Shown here piece by piece: positions 54,158 through 62,234 of a stretch of 64,000 bases of DNA. The stretch lies in assembly GCF_008728195.1 (NCBI RefSeq), contig NZ_CP031598.1, positions 4,526,001-4,590,000 of the forward strand. The letters run 5' to 3'. Below the pieces are notes generated by a model, which saw only the letters and a program-made list of their open reading frames with translations, had not been told where the DNA came from and did no database searches. The stretch's first letter is position 1, and every line of letters begins with the position of its first letter. The DNA comes from Roseovarius indicus (GTDB lineage Bacteria > Pseudomonadota > Alphaproteobacteria > Rhodobacterales > Rhodobacteraceae). The translations under genes were made by a program, and so were the position numbers.

Positions 54158-54229
54158 ATGTATACATCACCCGTCGATTCCGCACAAACCCGTTGCCGCA
54201 ATGACTAATACCCTCCAACCTGTATACAG
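54158..54229. promoter_or_regulatory. two TGTATACA-core palindromes in divergent promoter
   Basis: ATGTATACAT (54158-54167) and CTGTATACAG (54220-54229) are perfect palindromes sharing TGTATACA, centres 62 bases apart, one close to each divergent gene (starts 54127 and 54260). GntR-FCD proteins commonly bind TNGTATACNA-like sites, so the adjacent GntR is the likely regulator of both genes. Confidence 0.65.
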
Positions 54230-54259
54230 CTCGACCCGATTCCCCTGAAGGAGCCCGCC

Positions 54260-55402
54260 ATGCACTCGAACCCCTTCACCGATGCCGAACTGGCCCGCCG
54301 CGTCGCCGCCACCCGCACGGAAATGGCCAAACGCGGCCTCGACATGGCCCTCTTCAGCTCGCCCGAGAACATCTTCTACCTCATCGGTCTCGACCACTGG
54401 GGCTACTTCGCGCCCCACATCCTCCTCGTCCCGGCCCAGGGCGACCTCACCCTCATCACCCGCCAGATGGAACAGGTCGTCATCCGCAACCAGGTCCGCA
54501 ACGCCACCTTCATCGGCCACACCGATTCCGAGACGGCCGCCGACGTCGCGGTGAAACACCTGAACGGCCAATGCGGGGGCCTTACCCTCGGCCTCGAAAA
54601 CTGGTCCTCCGGCCTCGCCTACGGCATGGGCCACCAACTCACCAACCAGATCGATGCCGGGGAATGGCAAGACATCACCGGCATGCTCGACCTCATGCGC
54701 CTCGTCAAATCGCCCGAGGAAATCGTCTTCATGCGCGCCGCCGCCAAGGCGGCCGACGCCGGCACCCAGGCCGCCATCGACGCCGTCCACGATGGCGCCC
54801 TCGAAACCGAGGTCGCCGCCGAATGCCTCGCCGCCATGACCCGCGCCGGCGGCACGCCCCCGGGCTTCGGCCCCTTCCTCCGCCCCGCCGCCCGTATGGC
54901 CGAGGAACACACAAGCTGGGGCGACGGCGAACACCACCAGACCGTCTTTCTCGAGGTCGCCGGCTGCGTCGCCCGCTACAACGCGCCGATGGGCCGGCTC
55001 GTCCATATCGGCTACATCTCCGAGGAAGATCAGCAGATGGCCGAGCTCAGCATCCGCGCCTTCCACGCCACGCTCGACGCCCTCAAACCCGGCGTCACCG
55101 CACGCGATGTCTACAACGGCTGGCAATCCGTGGTCGACGCGGCGGGCCTGCCCACCTACCGCCGCCACCACTGCGGCTACCTCGTCGGCATCGGCTTCCC
55201 GCCGTCGTGGACAGGCGGCCCCCGCGTCACCGGCCTCCGCCACGATTCCGACCTCGAGATGAAGGTCGGCATGACCTTTCACCTCATGTCATGGTTCACC
55301 GAAACCGGCCGCGGCAACTATTTCGTCTCGAACACCGTTCTCCTCGGCCCCGAGGGCGCCGAAGTCCTCAACGACACCCATTTCGGCCCCCACGTCAAAT
55401 GA
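54260..55402 (+). CDS. metal-free M24 (creatinase/ectoine-hydrolase-like) hydrolase
   Basis: A 380-residue pita-bread-fold protein. The N-terminal creatinase domain (5-140) contains LDMALFSSPENIFYLIG. The C-terminal M24 domain (about 150-375) lacks most of the five metal ligands: where aminopeptidases have two aspartates the sequence is VFLEVAGCVARYNAP, and the late glutamates are missing (FHLMSW, YFVSNTVLLG), while a histidine pair (RRHHCGYLVGIG) remains. This matches metal-free members such as creatinase and ectoine hydrolase, which cleave cyclic or amidine C-N bonds. AAGGAG precedes the ATG. Divergent from the isomerase-family gene and probably under the same GntR. Confidence 0.87.
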   Translation: MHSNPFTDAELARRVAATRTEMAKRGLDMALFSSPENIFYLIGLDHWGYFAPHILLVPAQGDLTLITRQMEQVVIRNQVRNATFIGHTDSETAADVAVKHLNGQCGGLTLGLENWSSGLAYGMGHQLTNQIDAGEWQDITGMLDLMRLVKSPEEIVFMRAAAKAADAGTQAAIDAVHDGALETEVAAECLAAMTRAGGTPPGFGPFLRPAARMAEEHTSWGDGEHHQTVFLEVAGCVARYNAPMGRLVHIGYISEEDQQMAELSIRAFHATLDALKPGVTARDVYNGWQSVVDAAGLPTYRRHHCGYLVGIGFPPSWTGGPRVTGLRHDSDLEMKVGMTFHLMSWFTETGRGNYFVSNTVLLGPEGAEVLNDTHFGPHVK

Positions 55403-55472
55403 CCTTGCCTTGACCTCTGACCGGCCCCCGACTTAACTGGCGCCCCGCCGGTCACCGCCAAGGACATACGCC

Positions 55473-56180
55473 CTGCCGCTCGCCCCGATCCTCTTCGACA
55501 CCGCCGATGACGGCCTCGCCGCCGAAATGGCCATGCTCTCGGCCGTGGCCTCCGGCGACACCCGCCGCGCCGCCTTCTTCTGGTCCGTCGCCGCCCCCTG
55601 CCTCGTCCTCCCCGACCGCTACGCGCGCTCCGAAACCTACCCGCAAGCCGCACGCACCTGCGCCGCCGCAGGCTGGCCCGTCACCACCCGCAAGACCGGC
55701 GGCGGCATCACCCCGCAAGGGCCGGGCGTCCTCAACGTCGCGCTCGCCTTCACCGTCGCCCCGCCGAAAGGCCGCGACATCCGTGGCAGCTATGCCGAAA
55801 TCACCGACCCGCTCACCGAAGCCTTCGCATCCCTCGGCATCGCCTCCTCCGCCCAGCCCGTCGAAGGCAGCTTCTGCGACGGCGACTACAACCTCGCCGT
55901 CGCGGGCCGCAAGATCGTCGGCACGGCCCAGCGCTGGCGCGGCAACACCTGCCTCGCCCACGCGCTTATCCTCATCGATATCGACCTCGCCCCCGCCGTG
56001 ACAGCCGTCCAGCAGCTCGCCACCGCCCTCGGCCACGACACCCGCTTCGCCCTCGACGTCCACAGCCGCCTCGCCGACCTCGCCGCGCACCCGGACACCC
56101 TCACCGAAGACCTGAACGCCGCCCTGCACAAGGCCCTGGCAAACCGCGCCTACGCCGACTGGACCCCCGCAAGCGCCTGA
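55473..56180 (+). CDS. lipoate-protein ligase-fold protein, non-canonical start
   Basis: A BPL/LplA-family protein. PVTTRKTGGGITPQGPGVLNV matches the family's R-x-T-G-G-G nucleotide loop, and GDYNLAVAGRKIVGTAQRW holds the catalytic lysine (in GRKIVGTAQ). Family members attach lipoate or a related acyl group to carrier-protein lysines, or transfer it. Coding similarity appears to start upstream of the first ATG (55527): LPLAPILFDTADDGLAAE is in frame, and the only initiator near the AAGGA site (55460-55464) is CTG at 55473. The 3' end overlaps the convergent dehydrogenase gene by 31 bases. The precise acceptor is unknown. Confidence 0.78.
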   Translation: MPLAPILFDTADDGLAAEMAMLSAVASGDTRRAAFFWSVAAPCLVLPDRYARSETYPQAARTCAAAGWPVTTRKTGGGITPQGPGVLNVALAFTVAPPKGRDIRGSYAEITDPLTEAFASLGIASSAQPVEGSFCDGDYNLAVAGRKIVGTAQRWRGNTCLAHALILIDIDLAPAVTAVQQLATALGHDTRFALDVHSRLADLAAHPDTLTEDLNAALHKALANRAYADWTPASA

Positions 56181-57085
56181 CGCATCGCCAGTATCATCGC
56201 ATCCCGCCGCGCGCTCAGCTCCTCCACCGACTGCCCCGCATTGGCCTCCTCCAGCCCCTCGACCAGCAGCGCAACCGTCGCCTCATCCAGCACCGGCTCG
56301 CCCATATCCTGCCACCAACCGTTGAACGTCTCGGCAAAGTGGTCGCAGAACGCCTGCAACCCGCCCACCCCGGCGCCCAGACCGAACAACGCCGTCGGCC
56401 CCATCGCCGCCCAGCGCAGCCCCGGCCCGGCGCTCATCGCCTTGTCCACGTCGCCCACGCTCGCCACGCCGCTCTGCACAAGGTGAATGGCCTCGCGCCA
56501 CACCGCCGCCTGCAACCGGTTCGCCACATGCCCCGGCACCTCGCGCTTCACCCGGATCGTCACCTTCCCGACATCGGCGTAAAACGCCTCCGCCGCCTCC
56601 AGTACGCCAGCCTCGGTCCGCTCGTTCGCCATCAGCTCGACCAGCGGTATCAGGTGCGGCGGGTTGAACGGATGCCCGAGAATGAACCGCCCCGGCGACT
56701 GCCACCCCGCCTGCATCTGCCCCAGTGTCAGCCCCGACGCCGAGCTCGCCACAACCGCCCCCGGCGCCAGCACCGGCTCGATCTCGGCAAAGGTCGCATG
56801 CTTCACCGCCACCCGCTCCGGCACGTTCTCCTGCACGAACCCGGCGCCCTCGACGGCCTCCGCCGCCGAGCCATGAAACGTCACCCGCCCCGGGTCCCCC
56901 CGCTCCGTCAGCCCCAGCGCCTCCATCGTCGGCCACGCCCGCTCGACATAGGCCCGCATCGCCGTCTCGGCCCCCTCGACAGGGTCGTAAACGGCCACCG
57001 ACCGCCCCGACGCCAGGAACAACGCCGTCCAGCTCGCCCCGATCACTCCCGCGCCCAGCACGGCGCATTGCGTCATATCATTCAT
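56150..57085 (-). CDS. 3-hydroxyacyl-CoA dehydrogenase-family (carnitine/gulonate dehydrogenase-like)
   Basis: A 311-residue NAD-dependent dehydrogenase. VLGAGVIGASW is the dinucleotide fold, NVPERVAVKHATFAEIE and SSASGLTLGQMQ the middle strands, and GHPFNPPHLIPLVELM carries the catalytic histidine of the group that includes L-carnitine 3-dehydrogenase and L-gulonate 3-dehydrogenase. It therefore likely oxidises a small 3-hydroxy acid, not a fatty acyl-CoA. It is last in a run with two SDRs and a Rieske oxygenase; its ATG directly abuts the SDR stop. Its 3' end overlaps the convergent ligase-fold gene by 31 bases. Confidence 0.9.
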   Translation of the reverse strand: MNDMTQCAVLGAGVIGASWTALFLASGRSVAVYDPVEGAETAMRAYVERAWPTMEALGLTERGDPGRVTFHGSAAEAVEGAGFVQENVPERVAVKHATFAEIEPVLAPGAVVASSASGLTLGQMQAGWQSPGRFILGHPFNPPHLIPLVELMANERTEAGVLEAAEAFYADVGKVTIRVKREVPGHVANRLQAAVWREAIHLVQSGVASVGDVDKAMSAGPGLRWAAMGPTALFGLGAGVGGLQAFCDHFAETFNGWWQDMGEPVLDEATVALLVEGLEEANAGQSVEELSARRDAMILAMRQALAGVQSA

Positions 57086-57826
57086 TCAGAACATCCCCGG
57101 ATTGAGGGGGGAGGCCGCGGTCATCCCCCCGTCGATCGTAAACAACTGCCCGCTGGCGAACCCCGCCGCGTCCGAGGCGAGCCACACCGCCATCGCGGCA
57201 ATATCGCCGGGCTCCCCGAACCGCCGCACCGGATGCCGCGCAATCGCGTCCCGCCTTGCCGCCTTCGGATCATCCGCAAGGTCGAACCCCGCCTCCAGCA
57301 TCCCCGTATTGATCCACCCCGGACAGATCGCGTTGCACCGAATTCTCGGCCCATGATCCACCGCGATCGACCGTGTCAACCCATGCACGAAAGCCTTCGA
57401 CGCATTGTAAAGCGCCATCGACGGATCGGCCTGATGCCCCGAAATCGACCCGATATTGATAATCGATCCCCCCTCCCGCATCACCGGAATCGCCGCCCGG
57501 CAGAGATTGAACACTCCTCGGCAATTCGCCCCGATCACGAGATCCCAATCCGCATCCGTGCTATCGACAACCGTCTTCTCCACCTGCACGCCCGCATTGT
57601 TCACCAGCACGTCCAACGCCCCGCAGGCCTCCACCAGCGCCGCCGCCTGCGCCGGGTCCGACACATCCGCCTGAACCCAGCCACAGCCCTCCGGCAAATC
57701 CCCCGGATCACCCCCGCGCCCACAGGTCACCACCTCGGCGCCTTCCCTCAGGAACGCCTCGACGATCGCACGCCCGATCCCCTGCCGCCCGCCCGTCACC
57801 AGCGCCCTTTTCCCCTCAAGCCGCAT
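57086..57826 (-). CDS. SDR-family oxidoreductase
   Basis: A 246-residue classical short-chain dehydrogenase. TGGRQGIG is the cofactor loop (residues 11-18), NNAG the structural motif, and Ser in NIGSISG with YNASK the catalytic residues. FTIDGGMT closes the fold. NAD or NADP choice is unclear, as CGRGGD follows the second strand. It lies 39 bases after the other SDR gene. A role in oxidising an alcohol intermediate of the Rieske-oxygenase substrate is inferred. Confidence 0.92.
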   Translation of the reverse strand: MRLEGKRALVTGGRQGIGRAIVEAFLREGAEVVTCGRGGDPGDLPEGCGWVQADVSDPAQAAALVEACGALDVLVNNAGVQVEKTVVDSTDADWDLVIGANCRGVFNLCRAAIPVMREGGSIINIGSISGHQADPSMALYNASKAFVHGLTRSIAVDHGPRIRCNAICPGWINTGMLEAGFDLADDPKAARRDAIARHPVRRFGEPGDIAAMAVWLASDAAGFASGQLFTIDGGMTAASPLNPGMF

Positions 57827-57865
57827 CCCGTTCTCCCGACCGAACTTTCACCGTTCCCGAAATAC

Positions 57866-58675
57866 TCATATCCTCATCTGCTGAACCTGCGCCGACAAGC
57901 CCCCATCCAGCACCCATAACTGCCCGCTCGCATAGCGCGCCTCGTCACTGGCCAGCCACGTCACCAGGTTGGCAATATCCTCCGGCGTCCCATAGGTCCG
58001 CAGCGGATGCACATCCCGCACCGCCTGCTGCAACTCCCCGATGCTCTTGCCGCCCCCGCCCGACCCCTCGCCGGTAAAGAAACTCTGCAACATCGGCGTG
58101 TCGATGTAGCCGGGACAGACCGCATTCACCCGGATCCCCTCCGGCCCGTGATCGCAGGCCATCGCCCGGGTCAGCGCATGCACCGCCCCCTTGGTCGCAC
58201 AATAGGCGGCCAGCCCCGGATCGGCGATGAACCCGTCATACGATCCGAAATTGATGATCGACGCGCTCACCCCGCCCTCCGCCGCCTTCCGCATCAAGGG
58301 CAACGCATGTTTCGACGTCAGGAACGTCCCCGTCACGTTCACGGCAAAAGACCGGTTCCACTCCCCCAGGTTCGTCTCCTCGATCGTCTTCTCGATCTCG
58401 ATCCCGGCCGCATTAACCAGCACGTCCAGCCGCCCCTGCTCCTCGGCCACCCGCGCCATCGCGGCCGTCACACAATCCTCATCCGACACATCGACCCGAA
58501 CAAAGCGAGACGCGCCGTCAGGCGCGGCGAGCGACCCCGCCTCTGACAGATCCGCCGCGTAAACCACCGCCCCTTCCGCCTCGAACCGCGCACAGATCGC
58601 CCGTCCGATCCCCCCGCGCCCGCCGGTCACCAACGCCACCTTGCCCTCAAGCCTGCCCATTTCGACCACCCTCAC
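57866..58675 (-). CDS. SDR-family oxidoreductase
   Basis: A 269-residue classical SDR: TGGRGGIG loop, AADLSEAG (Asp after the second strand suggests NAD), NAAG, catalytic Ser in NFGSYDG and YCATK. A Gly-rich insertion (GEGSGGGGKS) in the substrate loop is unusual. The GTG at 58675 overlaps the Rieske gene stop (GTGA); the ATG at 58660 is an alternative. Only moderately similar to the next SDR, so the two probably act on different steps. Confidence 0.92.
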   Translation of the reverse strand: MRVVEMGRLEGKVALVTGGRGGIGRAICARFEAEGAVVYAADLSEAGSLAAPDGASRFVRVDVSDEDCVTAAMARVAEEQGRLDVLVNAAGIEIEKTIEETNLGEWNRSFAVNVTGTFLTSKHALPLMRKAAEGGVSASIINFGSYDGFIADPGLAAYCATKGAVHALTRAMACDHGPEGIRVNAVCPGYIDTPMLQSFFTGEGSGGGGKSIGELQQAVRDVHPLRTYGTPEDIANLVTWLASDEARYASGQLWVLDGGLSAQVQQMRI

Positions 58676-59811
58676 CCGATCGCCTTCTCATAAGCCTCCA
58701 GCATCAGCCCGTGGAAATGATGCACCGCATGCTCCGACTTCCCCGACCCGCTCGGGTCGTTCACGATCCGCCCTTGCGTGAAGGCCGGCGTGCTCATCCC
58801 CCGCTGCACGCTCTCGACCAGCCCGATATCCTCCACCTGCAACACCTCGTCGAGATACCGGATCGCATCCAGCTCCATCGAATCCGGCTCCGGCGTCTCG
58901 AGGAAGAAATCATAGGTCTCCAGCGTCCGGTCCGGCCCCGCCGGAATGATATTGAGAACGATCATGCTCGACCGCCCCGGATAGCGCATCAGGCAGGTCG
59001 TCGGCCAAAGCCACCACACCGCATGGGTCCGCACCGTGGCGTTCGACACGTCATAGGCGCTGTTCGCCCCCTGCCCCGCATCCGCCATGTGGCTCGAATA
59101 GATCCCGTAGGTGGTCACCTTGTAGGTATCCATATCCACGAGGTCGCAGAAATCCTTGTGCGCGGTCGGGCAGTGGTAACACTCGAGGAAATTGTCGACC
59201 ACGTTCTTCCAGTTCGACCTGATGTCATAGGTCAGCCGGTGCCCGAAGGTCAGATCCGCGATATCCGGTGCCCAGTGGCGGATCTCGGTGCCAAGGTTCC
59301 CCGACTGCACATGCAACGGCGCGGCGTGAGGGTCGAGATTGACAAAAACGAAGCCACAGAACTCTTCCACCTGCACGTCATCAAGGCAGATCTCCCCCGT
59401 CTCGAAATCCTCCAGATGCTCCGTCTCCGGCGCCCGCACCAACTGCCCGTCCAGCTTGTAAACCCACGCGTGATAGGGGCACATGATCCGGCTCGCCTGC
59501 CCCTCGCCCCGCAGCAATTCATGCGCCCGGTGCTTGCACACGTTGTAGAAGGCCCGCAGCACCCCCTCCCGGTCTCGCACCACCGCAACCGGCCGCTCGG
59601 CAATGCTCACCGTCACATAAGACCCCGGCTCCCGCAGCTTCTCGACATGACACACCCACTGCCACGTCTTCGCGATCACCGCCTGCAAATCGGCCTTGTA
59701 CCACCCGGCCTCCGTATAGGCATCGGCGTGCAGCGACAGCGACTTCCCCGAATCCTCGGAATACCCCGTGCGGATGCGTTCGAAATCGGCACGGTTCGGC
59801 ATGTCGGTCAT
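58672..59811 (-). CDS. Rieske non-haem iron oxygenase, quaternary-amine type
   Basis: A 379-residue oxygenase alpha subunit. The Rieske 2Fe-2S ligands are in CKHRAH and CPYHAW. The mononuclear-iron histidines lie in NFLECYHCPTAH, where the residue bridging the two iron centres is Glu (ECYH) instead of the usual Asp, as in carnitine monooxygenase CntA and stachydrine demethylase. The family demethylates or cleaves quaternary amines such as carnitine, betaines and choline-like compounds. No reductase is encoded in the cluster, so electrons must come from elsewhere. The ATG at 59811 follows GGAGGG. Confidence 0.9.
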   Translation of the reverse strand: MTDMPNRADFERIRTGYSEDSGKSLSLHADAYTEAGWYKADLQAVIAKTWQWVCHVEKLREPGSYVTVSIAERPVAVVRDREGVLRAFYNVCKHRAHELLRGEGQASRIMCPYHAWVYKLDGQLVRAPETEHLEDFETGEICLDDVQVEEFCGFVFVNLDPHAAPLHVQSGNLGTEIRHWAPDIADLTFGHRLTYDIRSNWKNVVDNFLECYHCPTAHKDFCDLVDMDTYKVTTYGIYSSHMADAGQGANSAYDVSNATVRTHAVWWLWPTTCLMRYPGRSSMIVLNIIPAGPDRTLETYDFFLETPEPDSMELDAIRYLDEVLQVEDIGLVESVQRGMSTPAFTQGRIVNDPSGSGKSEHAVHHFHGLMLEAYEKAIG

Positions 59812-59936
59812 GGCTCGGCCCTCCAGCTCGCTGGCAGGCCACACGCGACTCGGGGCCCGCCTCTCCCCAACAGCATCACCCCCAAACGCCGGTCAGATTT
59901 AAACCAAACCCGCCGTCAACTTGACCAAACCAGACA

Positions 59937-60947
59937 TCACACCGTCTTGCGATGCATCGGCCACGCCCGGAACTCGAACGGCACCCGCCCCTCGATCCGG
60001 TCCTGCCTTGGCGGCAACCCGAACCGCGCCCGATAGGCCCGCGAAAAATGCACCTGGCTCGCGAACCCCGACGCCAGAGCCACCTGGCTCAACGCCATCT
60101 CCGTCTGCGTCACCAGCCCCCGTGCCCGGTCCAGCCGGATATCCCGGTAATACGCCGCCGGCGCCTTCTTCACGTAACGACGAAACAGCCGGTCCAACTG
60201 CCGGTGCGAAATCTCCATCCGCTCGCAGATCTCCGAAATCGACAGCGGGTCTTCCAGGTGCTTCTCCATCAGCGCAATCGCCCGCCGCACGTTCCGCGGC
60301 GCGGTGTTCCCCAGCGGCTCCAGCGGGTCCGCATTCTGCTGGCTCCCCGGCGGCCGCACGCTCTGGTGAAACAGGTACCGCGCCGCCCGGTTCGCCAGCG
60401 CATCGCCATGCGTCCCCCGCAGGATGTTCAGCGCGAAATCCGTCGCCGCACTGCCACCGCTGCAACTGATCCGGTTGCCGTCATAAACGAACAGGTCTTC
60501 CGTCACCTCGATCTCCGGGTACATCTCGCCGAACGCATCGATATGCTCGTAATGCACCGTCGCCCGCCGCCCCTTGAGCAGCCCCGCCTCGGCAAGAATG
60601 AACGCCCCCGTATCCAGCGCCGCCATCGTCGCCCCGGCCCTGGCCCAGCGCCACAAGGCCGCCTGCAACTGCGCCGATCTATGCGCCTCCGGCGTCCAAC
60701 TCGACGACACCGCCACGATATCCCGCCTTTGCCCCGCGATCTCCGCCAAGGGCCGCGTCCCGATCACCATGCCGTTGCTCGCCGCGCAGTCCCCACCCGC
60801 CTCCGACACCACGTCCCAGCGGAACAGGATCTGCCCGTTCAGGTAATTCGCCACGCGAAACGGGTCGATGAACCCCACCGTCGCGGCAAGGTTGAAATGC
60901 GGCGTCACCAGAACGGCAAGCTGCACCGGGGTGCGGGGCGCGGGCAT
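59937..60947 (-). CDS. GlxA-family AraC regulator (DJ-1/PfpI domain plus HTH)
   Basis: A 336-residue regulator: N-terminal class-I glutamine-amidotransferase-like domain (about 8-180; GAFILAEAGLL and SGGSAATDFAL) and C-terminal AraC HTH (about 235-320; ISEICERMEISHRQLDRLF, then VALASGFASQVHFSRAYRARFG). GbdR and CdhR, which sense glycine betaine and carnitine, share this build. The gene precedes the Rieske operon in the same direction with 125 bases between, so it likely activates it. The amidotransferase cysteine position reads TGAF rather than C, so it is probably a sensor and not an enzyme. Confidence 0.91.
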   Translation of the reverse strand: MPAPRTPVQLAVLVTPHFNLAATVGFIDPFRVANYLNGQILFRWDVVSEAGGDCAASNGMVIGTRPLAEIAGQRRDIVAVSSSWTPEAHRSAQLQAALWRWARAGATMAALDTGAFILAEAGLLKGRRATVHYEHIDAFGEMYPEIEVTEDLFVYDGNRISCSGGSAATDFALNILRGTHGDALANRAARYLFHQSVRPPGSQQNADPLEPLGNTAPRNVRRAIALMEKHLEDPLSISEICERMEISHRQLDRLFRRYVKKAPAAYYRDIRLDRARGLVTQTEMALSQVALASGFASQVHFSRAYRARFGLPPRQDRIEGRVPFEFRAWPMHRKTV

Positions 60948-60999
60948 AGGTCCACTTTCGGCCAGAACACGTCCAGCCCAGTTAAGTCGGCATCACCGG

Positions 61000-62169
61000 C
61001 TAAAGCAATTCTCCGATCCGCCGGATCGCCTCGCGAATGTTCTCCGTGCTGTTGGCATAAGAGAACCGCAAATACCCCTCGCCGAACTTGCCGAAGGAGG
61101 TTCCCGCAATCGCCGCCACCCCGGCCTCCTCGAGAATCCGGTCCTGCGCCTCGCGACTGGTCATCCCCGTCCCCTCGATATTCGGAAACGCATAGAAGGC
61201 CCCCGCCGCATCGGCACAGCGCACCCCCGGCAACCCGTTCAGCGCCTCGACGATCACCTGCCGCCGTTCATCGAACTCCGCCACCATCTCCCGAACCGCG
61301 TCCTGCGGCCCGTTCAGCGCGGCGATCCCCGCAAACTGCGTCGCCGCGTTCACACAGGAATGGTCGTTGATGCACAGCCGCGTCACGTGATCCACCGCCG
61401 CCTCGGGCCACACCGCATAGCCCAGCCGCCAGCCCGTCATGGCATAGGTCTTCGACCACCCGTCCAGCATGATCAGCCGGTCGCGGATCTCGGGATACTG
61501 CAACAGGCTCACATGTTCCCGCCCGCCATAGAGCATGTTGGAATAGATCTCGTCCGACATCACCGCCACCTGCGGATGGTCGGCCAGTCCCGCGACCAGC
61601 TTGTCGATCTCCTCCTTCTGCGTCACACCGCCCGTGGGATTCGCCGGGCTGTTGATGATGATCAGCCGCGTCTTCGGCGTGATCTGCCCCAGCACCGCCT
61701 CGGCGGAAAACGCAAACCCGTTCTCCTCCTTCAGCTCGATCGGCACCGGCGTCGCCCCGCTGTACCTGATCACGCTCTCGTAGATCGGAAAGCCCGGATT
61801 CGGATACATGATCTCCGCCCCCGGCTCGCCGAACATCAGCACGGCAAAGAACATCGTCGGCTTGCCCCCCGGCACCGCGACCACGTGATCGGGGTTCACC
61901 TCGACCCCGTGCCGCCGGTGCAGATCCGCCGCCACCGCCTCGCGCAGCTCCGGCAGGCCATTGGCCGGCGTATACCCGTGATGCCCGTCGCGCAGCGCCT
62001 TGATCCCTGCCTCGACGATATGCTCCGGCGTCCGGAAATCCGGCTGCCCGATCCCGAGATTGATGATATCGCGCCCCTCGGCCGCCATCTTCCCGGCTTT
62101 CGCCAGCACCGTGAAGGCCGACTCCGTCCCCAGACGAGAGAGGTTTTCGGCAAACTGCAACTCAGCCAT
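61000..62169 (-). CDS. class I/II PLP aminotransferase (aspartate-family fold)
   Basis: A 389-residue fold-type I aminotransferase. INLGIGQPDF opens the protein, NSPANPTGG and SDEIYSNM bind PLP, and Lys240 in DGWSKTYAMTGWRLGY forms the Schiff base. RFSYANS near the end holds the substrate-carboxylate arginine. It is of the I-gamma aspartate/aromatic aminotransferase type; the amino donor cannot be decided. It ends 52 bases before the AraC gene start and may be the first gene of that transcript. Confidence 0.9.
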   Translation of the reverse strand: MAELQFAENLSRLGTESAFTVLAKAGKMAAEGRDIINLGIGQPDFRTPEHIVEAGIKALRDGHHGYTPANGLPELREAVAADLHRRHGVEVNPDHVVAVPGGKPTMFFAVLMFGEPGAEIMYPNPGFPIYESVIRYSGATPVPIELKEENGFAFSAEAVLGQITPKTRLIIINSPANPTGGVTQKEEIDKLVAGLADHPQVAVMSDEIYSNMLYGGREHVSLLQYPEIRDRLIMLDGWSKTYAMTGWRLGYAVWPEAAVDHVTRLCINDHSCVNAATQFAGIAALNGPQDAVREMVAEFDERRQVIVEALNGLPGVRCADAAGAFYAFPNIEGTGMTSREAQDRILEEAGVAAIAGTSFGKFGEGYLRFSYANSTENIREAIRRIGELL

Positions 62170-62234
62170 GCGGATGATCCCTTTCCTTCGAACTGGCCCC
62201 CAGTCCTACCGCAAACCCCGCCCGGCGAACACGG

